From an uncultured Lachnospiraceae bacterium (GTDB lineage Bacteria > Bacillota > Clostridia > Lachnospirales > Lachnospiraceae), in assembly GCA_910584725.1 (NCBI GenBank), contig CAJUBE010000018.1:19703-83702 (forward strand): a stretch of DNA of 64,000 bases, in the 5' to 3' direction. Shown piece after piece: positions 34,848-42,768 of the stretch (within the stretch, counting starts at the first letter, position 1; each line of letters opens with the position of its first letter). A program made the position numbers and the translations under genes. The notes under the pieces were generated by a model, which was not told the origin of the DNA, searched no databases, and was given only the letters and a program-made list of their open reading frames with translations.

Positions 34848-36236
34848 TCACCCATACATCCCCTTCACATCAACCAACTCCGCCCCCTCATCCCCTGCTC
34901 TCCTCTTCACCGCTTCCGTAAACCCACTCTTGCTGATAAAAATCAGCCACTTATCCTTCACGCCCGGAAACGCTTCCGTCGCTGTCACTAAATCGTCATA
35001 TTCATCCATTCCCATCGGTCTGTTTCGAAACTTGCATTCCACGAAGATGCCCTTCTCTCCTCTTCTGTCAAGAGCTAACAGATCCACATCATCCTGCGCC
35101 TTGATGACCGGATTATTTCCCCACCACTTTCCAATGGCATGTGGAATAAAAGGAAGTGTACCACCTTTAGCCCTCCTGATCAGATACTGCCTGCAAATAT
35201 CTTCAAATGCAGCCCCCATATAGTCATTGATTTCCTCCATGATTTCATCCGCCGCCTGTTCAATTCCCAACATACTATAATAGCTTTTGTTAGAAAACAC
35301 ATATCTGTACCAAAATTTGTAAAAGTGATCAGTAATTTCATAAATACCTTTTTTACTTCCATCCGTCTCACCACATGGAACATGCTTTTCCAGCAAACGG
35401 AGAGTCTGCAATGTCAACATATATTTACTGCATTTGCTCTTTTCCTCGTGAATACGGTCTGCAATTTCCATTATTCTGTTACAGCCGTTTGCCACCGCTT
35501 CCAGAATGGAATTATAAACAGCCGGTTCTCTAAGTTCCATGCGCAGCAATGTCTGCGGCTCGTCATTCAAAAAGGCTCCTTCCGATAATATCTCCAAAAT
35601 TAAATTTTCTCTGAGAGTACGTTTTGGATCAAACGCGTTCAGATATCTTGGAACCCCGCCCAGAATACCGTAAGCGATCAGCTTTTCCTCTTCAGAATAA
35701 TCAGGAAAAAACGCAGCGCTTTCCAGATAATCAAAAGGGAGCACTTCCATACTTCCCGTACTGCGTCCATATAAGGGGCTCTTATATCCCATCACATCAT
35801 TCAACATAAAACTGACGCTTGAACCGCAAAAAATCAGAAATAAATTACGTTCTTTCCAATCGTGGTCGATTTTATGCTGGAAAATGCTTTTAACACTCGG
35901 ATTGCTCTCCGCCAAAAAAGGAAACTCGTCAATAATCAACACAGTCTTTTGCTTTTGTGCTTTTTTACCAAAATAATCTAAAGCATCTGACCAGCTTGCA
36001 AAACTCGCTATAAAGCCGCCGTCAAAATGCTCCTGCAAAAGTTTTGAAAAATCTTGTAAATTTAAGGTATCGTTCTTTTCCTGTGCAGAAAAAAATATGG
36101 TTTTGTGCATTTTTGAGAATTCCTGCAAAATCGTGGTTTTTCCTATTCTCCGCCTCCCGTACATAACCATGAACTCAAAACGCTCGCTTGCATACATTCG
36201 TTCCAGTTGATTCATTTCCTGCAATCTTCCAATCAT
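34848..36236 (-). CDS. AAA ATPase with PD-(D/E)XK-like C-terminus (DUF234 type)
   Basis: A 462-residue protein of the archaeal-type ATPase class. Walker A is GRRRIGKTTILQEF near residue 30, Walker B VLIIDEFPFLAE near 100, and the sensor segment LFLIFCGSSVSFM near 135. A winged-helix middle (EKSKCSKYMLTLQTLRLLEKH) precedes the C-terminal DUF234 part. There, QDDVDLLALDRRGEKGIFVECKF gives the D..E-x-K pattern of a PD-(D/E)XK nuclease. GGAGGAG precedes ATG 36236. Such genes are often accessory or mobile; the target is unknown. Confidence 0.82.
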   Translation of the reverse strand: MIGRLQEMNQLERMYASERFEFMVMYGRRRIGKTTILQEFSKMHKTIFFSAQEKNDTLNLQDFSKLLQEHFDGGFIASFASWSDALDYFGKKAQKQKTVLIIDEFPFLAESNPSVKSIFQHKIDHDWKERNLFLIFCGSSVSFMLNDVMGYKSPLYGRSTGSMEVLPFDYLESAAFFPDYSEEEKLIAYGILGGVPRYLNAFDPKRTLRENLILEILSEGAFLNDEPQTLLRMELREPAVYNSILEAVANGCNRIMEIADRIHEEKSKCSKYMLTLQTLRLLEKHVPCGETDGSKKGIYEITDHFYKFWYRYVFSNKSYYSMLGIEQAADEIMEEINDYMGAAFEDICRQYLIRRAKGGTLPFIPHAIGKWWGNNPVIKAQDDVDLLALDRRGEKGIFVECKFRNRPMGMDEYDDLVTATEAFPGVKDKWLIFISKSGFTEAVKRRAGDEGAELVDVKGMYG

Positions 36237-36279
36237 TGTGCTCCTCCATTTTAGGCAAAAAGGAAAACTACTTATGAGT

Positions 36280-36308
36280 AGTATACTCTAAAGTAGCTTT
36301 CTTTTCAA
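36280..36308 (-). promoter_or_regulatory. Sigma-A promoter of the AAA ATPase gene
   Basis: On the minus strand TTGAAA (36303-36308) and TATACT (36280-36285) are exactly 17 bases apart. A palindrome CTACT..AGTAG (about 36268-36281) overlaps the -10 and may be an operator or leader hairpin. Confidence 0.75.
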
Positions 36309-36339
36309 TGATAATTATTCCCTTACTACATTACATTTC

Positions 36340-37023
36340 CTACCTCGACGACGGCACCATCCGTATAATCCTCCCCGCGAACTCGTTAAAGTTCTGGGTC
36401 TGGAGGATCACCTTTCCCGGCCCGGTCAGCTTCGTCAAAAACAGTCCTTCGCCGCCCAGGAAAATATTTTTCAGTCCCTTTACAGTCTCGATCTCATAGT
36501 TGACGCTTCTCTCAAAAGCAACCACATTTCCTGTATCCACTTTGAGGACTTCGCCCGGCGCCAGATTCTTCTCCACCTTATTGCCGTCAATTTCCAGAAA
36601 TACCATGCCGCTTCCGCTGATATCCTGCAGGATAAAACCCTCTCCACCGAACAGCCCTGCGGAAAACTTTTTGGTAAAAGTTATGTTCAGATTCACGCTC
36701 TCCTGCGCGCAGAGAAACGCCCCCTTCTGGCAGATCAGGCCGCCGTTTGCACCCGCGTCAACGGGAAGCACCTCCCCAGCCACGGTTGAGGCAAAAGCGA
36801 TCGTGCTTCCGGCTCGCTCCGCCCTGTAGGTCGCCATAAAAAGGGATTCCCCCGAAAACATACGGCCAATGCTCTTTCCCAGACCGCCCTTCATGTTGGA
36901 ATCCATGGAAATTCCCTCCGACATCCAGGCCATGCCGCCCGACTGGGTGTACATCGCCTCCCCCGGCGCGTCAAACAAAACCTCCACAGCCGGCATCGTG
37001 TCTCCAATAATTCTGTACTGCAT
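36340..37023 (-). CDS. TIGR00266/AIM24-family protein
   Basis: A 227-residue all-beta protein, soluble and without signal peptide. Gly-rich repeats such as GGEGFILQDISGSG, GNKVEKNLAPGEVLKVDTGNVV and GGEGLFLTKLTGPGKVILQ are the hallmark of the TRAP-like AIM24 fold. Function in bacteria is unknown. It stands alone with AGGAG upstream; a stable monocistronic gene next to the accessory island. Confidence 0.85.
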   Translation of the reverse strand: MQYRIIGDTMPAVEVLFDAPGEAMYTQSGGMAWMSEGISMDSNMKGGLGKSIGRMFSGESLFMATYRAERAGSTIAFASTVAGEVLPVDAGANGGLICQKGAFLCAQESVNLNITFTKKFSAGLFGGEGFILQDISGSGMVFLEIDGNKVEKNLAPGEVLKVDTGNVVAFERSVNYEIETVKGLKNIFLGGEGLFLTKLTGPGKVILQTQNFNEFAGRIIRMVPSSR

Positions 37024-37120
37024 ATTGAACTCCTCCTTCGCACAATAATTTTTCCACAGATTATTTTATCACAATTTCCTCTGCCGCTCTACCTGCTTTT
37101 TGCTTCCAAGCCTCGCAAAG

Positions 37121-38719
37121 TCAGTTCCCCAAAAGCGCCCGCTTCCTCTCGATCATCTCCTCCACCCTCTCGATATACTGGGTCACATCCTTCACATTCT
37201 CGCACCGCTCGATCCGATCGTCCGAAAACACGCCCTTGGTGATGGAGCCGGCACCCAGCGCCGCGATGGTCTGCTTCTCCTCGTTGATCAGAATGTTGTA
37301 GATGCCGTACTTACCCTGTCTGGAATAGCCCACATTTTCAAAATTGCCCGACATATTTTTCTGGCGGTAAAGATAATAGGGCACCATGTCCAAAGCCGCC
37401 GCCCCGCGGGACGCGATCTCCATGATCTCCTCCGTGTTATTGTAGGCGGTCGCACCGTGTTCCTCGATCCATTTCCCCAGTTTGGAGGCACGTTTCACCG
37501 CAAGGGAATGCACGGTCAGCGCATCCGGCGAGAGCGCCTTAACCGCCTCTATGGTATGCGCCACATCCGCCGCCGTCTCCCCGGGCAGCCCCAGAATGAT
37601 ATCCATATTGATATTGTCGAACCCTATCTTTCTCGCTAGATGGAATGCCTCCTCCACTTGTTCCACGGTATGCCGCCTGCCGATCAGGTCAAGGGTCTCC
37701 TGCTTCATGGTCTGGGGATTCACGGAAATTCTCGTCACCCCGTTTTCCAGAAGCACCCGCAGCTTTTCCTCCGTAATGCTGTCGGCTCTCCCCGCCTCCA
37801 CCGTGAACTCCTGCACAAAACTAAAATCAAACGCGCTCTTCAGTCTCGTAAGAAGCCGCGCCAGCTCCTGCGCTGACAGGGACGTGGGCGTGCCGCCGCC
37901 GATATAGACGGTGTCCAGTATCTTATCCCGCATCATTTCTGCCGTCGCTTCAATCTCGCGCTCCAGCGCCGCCAGATAACTGCCCACCTTCTTTTTCCAT
38001 GCGCCGATGGGATAAGAAGTGAAGGAACAGTACAGACAGGTGGTGGGGCAGAAGGGAATCCCCACGTAAAGGCTGTAACCGTCCTCATAATGGAGGGTGC
38101 TCAGAATCTGCTGTTCTCTCTTTGCGATATCCAACGCCAGCGCAGTTTTCTCCTCACTCACCAGATGTATGGTTTTCATGTAGCCGGCGGTCTCCGCCTC
38201 GCTTTTCCCCTGTTCCATCATGGTCATGGCGATCTTTGTGGGACGGATGCCCGTCAGATTCCCCCACGGCAAAGTCGTGCCCGTCTCCTCGCAGAGAGAT
38301 TGATAGAAAAACCGCTTGAACGCATTTTTATATTCCGGGGTGCCCGCCGGCTCCTGCGGCTGCCAGATGTACACATGGCTGTCTCCTTCCTCATTTGCAA
38401 CTGCCGTTCCGTTCTCCGTCTCACTGTTATGTAAACCACCGTCAGACCCAGTATTATGTAAACCGTCACAAAATTCTGACACCTCTTTCTCACATCCCGT
38501 CTTTCCCGTTTCTATTTGCCGGGAACCTCTGATCATCCTCAGTGTCACCTCATCCTCGCCGAAAAACAGCTCCATCACCGGCTCACCTTCCAGAATCCTT
38601 CTGTCCCTGACCTCAGAGTCCGGCGCCAGCATCCGCGGCTCCCACTCCGGGTAAAAGGACTTCAATAGCGCCTGTATGTCATATTCAAACTGTGTCTTGT
38701 TGCTCTTTATGATCTGCAT
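37121..38719 (-). CDS. hemZ: Coproporphyrinogen dehydrogenase HemZ
   Basis: Radical-SAM enzyme of the HemN/HemZ group. The 532-residue product has the long N-terminal extension typical of HemZ, then PFCPTTCLYCSFTSYP with the CxxxCxxC cluster, IGGGTPTSLS, GRADSITEE, and RISVNPQTMKQETLDLIGR. The C-terminal domain contains YYLYRQKNMSGNFENVGY. A low-complexity stretch near residues 85-110 (Asn/Ser/Glu-rich) is unusual. Its role in heme or another radical-SAM reaction is not fixed in heme-lacking Firmicutes. Confidence 0.92.
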   Translation of the reverse strand: MQIIKSNKTQFEYDIQALLKSFYPEWEPRMLAPDSEVRDRRILEGEPVMELFFGEDEVTLRMIRGSRQIETGKTGCEKEVSEFCDGLHNTGSDGGLHNSETENGTAVANEEGDSHVYIWQPQEPAGTPEYKNAFKRFFYQSLCEETGTTLPWGNLTGIRPTKIAMTMMEQGKSEAETAGYMKTIHLVSEEKTALALDIAKREQQILSTLHYEDGYSLYVGIPFCPTTCLYCSFTSYPIGAWKKKVGSYLAALEREIEATAEMMRDKILDTVYIGGGTPTSLSAQELARLLTRLKSAFDFSFVQEFTVEAGRADSITEEKLRVLLENGVTRISVNPQTMKQETLDLIGRRHTVEQVEEAFHLARKIGFDNINMDIILGLPGETAADVAHTIEAVKALSPDALTVHSLAVKRASKLGKWIEEHGATAYNNTEEIMEIASRGAAALDMVPYYLYRQKNMSGNFENVGYSRQGKYGIYNILINEEKQTIAALGAGSITKGVFSDDRIERCENVKDVTQYIERVEEMIERKRALLGN

Positions 38720-38758
38720 TCTATCTTCCTCCTATCGATCCCGCGGCATTCCCATCTT

Positions 38759-38885
38759 GCAACAGTTCAGCCTCCGGCATCCCTGTTGCAGAATCTGCCC
38801 ATTCCAAGTCGCCTGCGGCGAGGGGCAGATTCTGTTTTGACCAAATCTACATATTTTTACGGACTTTGCAGCAAGTGCAAAGTCC
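38759..38885 (-). repeat. Nested hairpin cluster downstream of the phosphodiesterase gene
   Basis: Three stems. GCAACAG/CTGTTGC (38759-38789). CAGAATCTGCCC with GGGCAGATTCTG (38789-38800 and 38823-38834, 12 bp perfect). GGACTTTGCA with TGCAAAGTCC (38861-38870 and 38876-38885, 10 bp around GCAAG). The last lies 12 bases from the stop codon of the phosphodiesterase gene. Confidence 0.8.
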
Positions 38886-38897
38886 TGGTGTGAACGG

Positions 38898-39614
38898 TTA
38901 CCCCATCTTGTCCCGTACCCCCGCCGCGTCAATACCGGGATGGGTCAGATAGAGACGGCAGATCTGCTCCGTCATTTCCTTAGATATTCCATATTTCACG
39001 GCGATATCGGAAACGCTTTTCCCTTTATCAACATCCCGCAGAATCAGACGCAGTTTATCCACAGAAAATGTCGTTTCCTCCAATTTCTCTGCGCCGCCTC
39101 CCTTTCCCTTTTCCATCGCAGTCCGTCCGCCCTTTTTATCCATGGTCGCCTGCATATCCTGCGCAATGTCTTTTCTGATGACCCGAAGCTCTCCTGTCTG
39201 TTCCTCTATTTCCACCACCGCCATGGTCACAGGCTGAGAGAACCGCCTCGGTCCGCAGCTGCCGGGATTTAAGAAAAGACAGTCTCCCTCCCTGCGCTCC
39301 TCGTACTTATGCGAATGCCCATACACCGCCAGATCATAACTTCCCATCTCTTTCGGCATATGCTTTCTGTTATGTACCATGAAAACCCGCAGACCGCAGA
39401 TTTCCTCCGACAGACTTTCCGGCAGTCCCTCCGCCCACTCCTTGTCCGCATTCCCCCGGACGATATAGAGCGGCGCGATCTCCTTAAGGCCCTCCATCAC
39501 CTTCGGCGTATTGATATCCCCCGCATGTAAAATCACATCGCACCCCCACAGAATCTCCGCCACCTCATCCCGCAGCTTCCCGTGCGTATCCGACAGCACA
39601 CCGATCCGTTTCAT
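38898..39614 (-). CDS. YfcE/MJ0936-type metallophosphoesterase
   Basis: A 238-residue phosphoesterase. The N-terminal 155 residues carry the calcineurin-like metal motifs: LSDTHGKL, LHAGDINTPK, VRGNADKEW, VHNRKH and VYGHSHKYE. The C-terminal 80 residues are an unusual extra part: a charged Gly/Lys linker and a helix-turn-helix-like segment (VSDIAVKYGISKEMTEQI) not normal for YfcE. ATG 39614 follows AAGGAG. The HTH tail could make it a nucleotide-sensing regulator, which is inference. Confidence 0.85.
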   Translation of the reverse strand: MKRIGVLSDTHGKLRDEVAEILWGCDVILHAGDINTPKVMEGLKEIAPLYIVRGNADKEWAEGLPESLSEEICGLRVFMVHNRKHMPKEMGSYDLAVYGHSHKYEERREGDCLFLNPGSCGPRRFSQPVTMAVVEIEEQTGELRVIRKDIAQDMQATMDKKGGRTAMEKGKGGGAEKLEETTFSVDKLRLILRDVDKGKSVSDIAVKYGISKEMTEQICRLYLTHPGIDAAGVRDKMG

Positions 39615-39689
39615 GTCCCTCTCCTTTTCCAAAGCGTCTCACACGCCCATCCGTTCTTAATACACATCAGCACTCCATTGTAAGTAACT

Positions 39690-39847
39690 GCGAAACTCCT
39701 CACAGTCCTTCCTAATTGTGCAAATAGCTCTCGCAGTTGTCCTTGCGCCGGGATATGAGATTTTCTTAATATATAAAAAATCCATTTCCCGGAGCCGGAC
39801 ACAAGAGAGCTATTTGTGCAATTCCAATACCCACAAAGGAGTTTCGC
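39690..39847 (-). repeat. 158-bp inverted repeat after enolase
   Basis: Outer arms GCGAAACTCCT (39690-39700) and AGGAGTTTCGC (39837-39847) are perfect. Inner arms TGCAAATAGCTCTC.. (from 39719) and ..GAGAGCTATTTGTGCA (to 39820) pair imperfectly and close near GTCC/GGAC and CCGG. Arm sequence recurs at 44167-44190. It starts 15 bases after the eno stop. Confidence 0.8.
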
Positions 39848-39861
39848 TCTCACATATCAGC

Positions 39862-41259
39862 TTATATTTTGTTAAACGGCTCCTTATAGCACGCCACGCT
39901 CCCCAGCTCCTCCTCAATCCTAAGAAGCTGGTTGTACTTCGCCACCCGGTCGCTCCTGCAGGGCGCGCCCGTCTTGATCTGCCCGGCGTTCACCGCCACC
40001 GCCAAATCCGCGATAAAGGTATCCTCCGTCTCGCCGGAACGGTGGGAAATCACCGCCTTATAGCCGTTTTTCTGCGCCATCTCTATGGCGTCCATCGCCT
40101 CGCTGACCGTGCCGATCTGGTTCACTTTCACCAAGATCGCGTTTGCCACCTGCAATTTGATACCCGCGTCCAGACGCTTGGTATTTGTGACAAACAGATC
40201 GTCGCCCACAAGCTGGATTTTCTCACCCAGCTTTTTCGTCATCATCTGCCAGCCGTCCCAGTCGTCCTCCGCCAGCCCGTCCTCAATGGAGATGATGGGA
40301 TAACGCTGTACCAGTTCCTCATAATAAGCCACCATCTCCTCGGTGCTCCGCGTAATCTCGGGAATCTCCCCGCAGTCCGGCGTCTGGCAGCCCGCCTCAT
40401 AGCACGACGTCACAAAAGAACCTTCCGTCTCCTGCCTGTGCCGCTTTAACTCCGTCTCGCCCGGGAAATGGTATACCCCGTCTGCCTCATTATAAAGCTC
40501 GGAAGCCGCCACGTCCAGCGCAATCTTGATATCCTGCCCCGGCGTGTAGCCCGCCGCCTTGATGGATTCCACAATCAGGTCCAGCACCGCGAAAGCGTCC
40601 GGCAGAGAAGGCGCGAATCCGCCCTCGTCGCCGACGCCCGTGGAAAGCCCCCTGTCGTTACATATTTTCTTTAAGTTGTGATAAATTTCCGCGCAGATGC
40701 GCAGTCCGTCCGCAAAACTCTCCGCCTGCACGGGCATGATCATAAACTCCTGAAAGTCCACGGTGTTGTCGGCATGTTTGCCGCCATTTAAAATGTTCAT
40801 CATCGGCACCGGCAAGAGTCTCGTATACGCGCCGCCCAGATACCGGTAAAGGGGAATCCCCAGCGCCGCCGCGCCCGCTCTGGCACATGCCATGGAAACG
40901 CCCAGCGTGGCGTTGGCTCCCAGATTGCTCTTGTTGTCCGTGCCGTCCTGCTCGATCAATGTCCGGTCAATCAGCCCCTGGTCAAAGGCGTCCATGCCAA
41001 GAAGCGCCTCCTTGATCTTCGTATTCACATTATTGACCGCCTTGGTCGTTCCCAGACCAAAGTACACCGTCTCCCCGTCGCGAAGCTCCACCGCCTCAAA
41101 CCGCCCGGTACTGGCGCCGCTCGGGACAGCCGCCCTGCCTTTGTACTGACAGCCGCCCACCTCCTTCTCCACGGTCACCTCCGCCTCCACGGTGGGGTTG
41201 CCGCGGGAATCCAATATCTGCCTTGCATGTACATCCACAATTCGTAGTTTGCTGCCCAT
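39862..41259 (-). CDS. eno: Enolase
   Basis: Enolase interconverts 2-phosphoglycerate and phosphoenolpyruvate. The 465-residue product has ARQILDSRGNPTVE, GASTGRFEA, IPLYRYLGG, MMNILNGGKHADN, GVGDEGGFAP, IKIALDVAASE, YPIISIEDGL, QLVGDDLFVTN, AVISHRSGETED and IKTGAPCRSDR. About 30 extra residues near 271-303 carry three Cys (TSCYEAGCQTPDC) absent from standard 430-residue enolases. ATG 41259 is supported by AGAGGAGG, which lies in a stable hairpin. Confidence 0.97.
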   Translation of the reverse strand: MGSKLRIVDVHARQILDSRGNPTVEAEVTVEKEVGGCQYKGRAAVPSGASTGRFEAVELRDGETVYFGLGTTKAVNNVNTKIKEALLGMDAFDQGLIDRTLIEQDGTDNKSNLGANATLGVSMACARAGAAALGIPLYRYLGGAYTRLLPVPMMNILNGGKHADNTVDFQEFMIMPVQAESFADGLRICAEIYHNLKKICNDRGLSTGVGDEGGFAPSLPDAFAVLDLIVESIKAAGYTPGQDIKIALDVAASELYNEADGVYHFPGETELKRHRQETEGSFVTSCYEAGCQTPDCGEIPEITRSTEEMVAYYEELVQRYPIISIEDGLAEDDWDGWQMMTKKLGEKIQLVGDDLFVTNTKRLDAGIKLQVANAILVKVNQIGTVSEAMDAIEMAQKNGYKAVISHRSGETEDTFIADLAVAVNAGQIKTGAPCRSDRVAKYNQLLRIEEELGSVACYKEPFNKI

Positions 41260-41266
41260 ATAAAAA

Positions 41267-41308
41267 CCTCCTCTGCGCACTTTTTATATCTAGTATGCGC
41301 AAAGGAGG
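41267..41308 (-). promoter_or_regulatory. Hairpin sequestering the eno ribosome binding site
   Basis: On the minus strand CCTCCTTTGCGCA (41308-41296) and TGCGCAGAGGAGG (41279-41267) pair over 13 positions with a single G.U, 16-base loop. The right arm is the eno Shine-Dalgarno, and TTTTTAT then ATG follow. The same structure reads as an intrinsic terminator (stem plus U-tract) for the upstream repeat-protein gene, so it may be a terminator or attenuator that also gates eno translation. Confidence 0.8.
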
Positions 41309-41373
41309 TCTGAAACATGTACTTTACCCGATTTTTACCTTCCTATTCGGAAAAGCGCTCCCATAAAGAAAAA

Positions 41374-42468
41374 TCACTTCGCCGCCGTAATCGTGAGCGC
41401 GTGCATATACGCGTCGTCCCCTCTGGAACAGGTCACGGAAATTTTCTTTCCCTTCACCAGAACCTTACAGCCGACGGGAGCGGAAACCTTGTCCATCTTT
41501 AACTCCATCTCGCCCGCGGAAGTATCCAATAAAAGAATATTCTCCGTGGACTTTTCCTTCACCGTACCGATCACCGTAGACTGTGACGAAGTGTCCACGG
41601 AAGCCGAGGAACTGTCCTTCACGCCCACAATAGACGTGACATGAAGGTTGCTGTCCGAGCCTCTGAAATAAGTAACCATCAGCTTATTGTCCGGCGTCAG
41701 AACCATCCCTTTGGACGTGTCCGTGCTGTCGTCAATTTTAAAAGTAAAAGTCCCCTCGGAAGTTGCCAGATAAAGCGTTGACTCCTCCGTGTTATCTTTC
41801 ACCGTGCCCGTCACGGATCTCGTCTCGCCTGTGGGATTCACCACCGGCGTCTGCGTGTACGTCTGGGAAAATGTTCCTGTCTGGGACGCGTCGGTTGAGG
41901 AGACGGGCGCCGCCGCCACATCCGCAATGCTGATGACGTGCATGTAAGCGTCCTCGCCTCTCGCGCAGCTCACCACATACTTCCCGGAAACCACCAGAAC
42001 AGAGCAGTTGCTCAAATCCGTGTTCTTGTCAATCTTTAACTCCATCTCGCCCTGCGCCGTATCCAGATGCAGCACGTCTTCCGTCGTCTTATCATTCACC
42101 GTTCCGACCACACTGGAAACCTTTGAGGTATCCACATTGACACTGGGACTCTCCCCGTTCTCCGAAATCGTAACAGCGTGGAGATAACCGTCGTTTCCGT
42201 TTGCCACCGACACGCTGATCTTCTTGTCCGGCAAAAGCATCTTGCAGTTGCCTGTGCTGGTGCTCCCGTCGATCTTGATTTCCATCCTGCCGTCCGAAGT
42301 GTCCAGATATAAAAGCTTGGCGGTAGTCCCTTCCATCACCTTGCCCTGTACCGTGGCGATCACTTCCTCCGCCTGCACCTTCATTGCCGTCGCCGCAGGC
42401 GAAAGCAGCATCCCGCAGGCGGCAAGAGCCGTCATGCAAACCCTCGCTGATCTTTTGTATTTTTTCAT
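41374..42468 (-). CDS. Secreted protein with four tandem repeats
   Basis: A 364-residue protein with a cleavable signal peptide (KKYKRSARVCMTALAACGML..AEE). It then has four related units of about 68 residues, starting near residues 37, 108, 205 and 290. Each reads V-x-G-T-V-x-D/E-x-T-x-E-x-x-L-x-L-D/A-T-x-x-G-x-M-E-L/F-K-I-D, with a closing 'S-V-x-x-R-G-x-D-A/S-x-M/L-H-x-x-x-I'. Linkers are Ser/Thr-rich. Beta-rich modular architecture suggests cell-surface binding; no enzyme motif. Family unrecognised. Upstream of eno. Confidence 0.7.
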   Translation of the reverse strand: MKKYKRSARVCMTALAACGMLLSPAATAMKVQAEEVIATVQGKVMEGTTAKLLYLDTSDGRMEIKIDGSTSTGNCKMLLPDKKISVSVANGNDGYLHAVTISENGESPSVNVDTSKVSSVVGTVNDKTTEDVLHLDTAQGEMELKIDKNTDLSNCSVLVVSGKYVVSCARGEDAYMHVISIADVAAAPVSSTDASQTGTFSQTYTQTPVVNPTGETRSVTGTVKDNTEESTLYLATSEGTFTFKIDDSTDTSKGMVLTPDNKLMVTYFRGSDSNLHVTSIVGVKDSSSASVDTSSQSTVIGTVKEKSTENILLLDTSAGEMELKMDKVSAPVGCKVLVKGKKISVTCSRGDDAYMHALTITAAK

Positions 42469-42620
42469 GCTTTCCTCCTCACCTGAGCAGATGTTTCAAT
42501 CTTCTCCTCCAGCCTATGTTGCGCAAGATTACCATAATAAATACTTATGTAAATCTATCATACAACATTTCTGGCAAAAAAAGCAAGCATTTTTCAAATT
42601 ACTTTCACTCTAACCGCCAT

Positions 42621-42762
42621 GATTCCGCTCTGCGGAATCTCAAATCTATGCGGAGAATGCCGTATTTCAGGCATTCTCCTGCGTGAAACGGAGTTGCAAG
42701 GCAACTCCTAGAACTTCTTAGCGAAGCAACCATTGCTGCTGAGCTTTAGAAGTTCTTTTCAC
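42621..42762 (-). repeat. Stop-codon-abutting palindromic element, family 1 copy C
   Basis: GATTCCGC/GCGGAATC at 42621-42639, then GGAGAATGCC/GGCATTCTCC (42652-42679), then an outer stem GTGAAA..TTTCAC (42683-42762) with AGAACTTCT pairing AGAAGTTCT. The inner hairpins are GGAGTTGC/GCAACTCC and AGCAA/TTGCT. Here the outer stem ends seven bases before the TAG of the lipoprotein gene. Confidence 0.82.
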
Positions 42763-42768
42763 TCTACA

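Noticed and set aside
29841..36236. Integrated prophage or insertion sequence
   Set aside because: No integrase, transposase, attachment-site duplication or tRNA was found; the block is better described as an accessory gene island.
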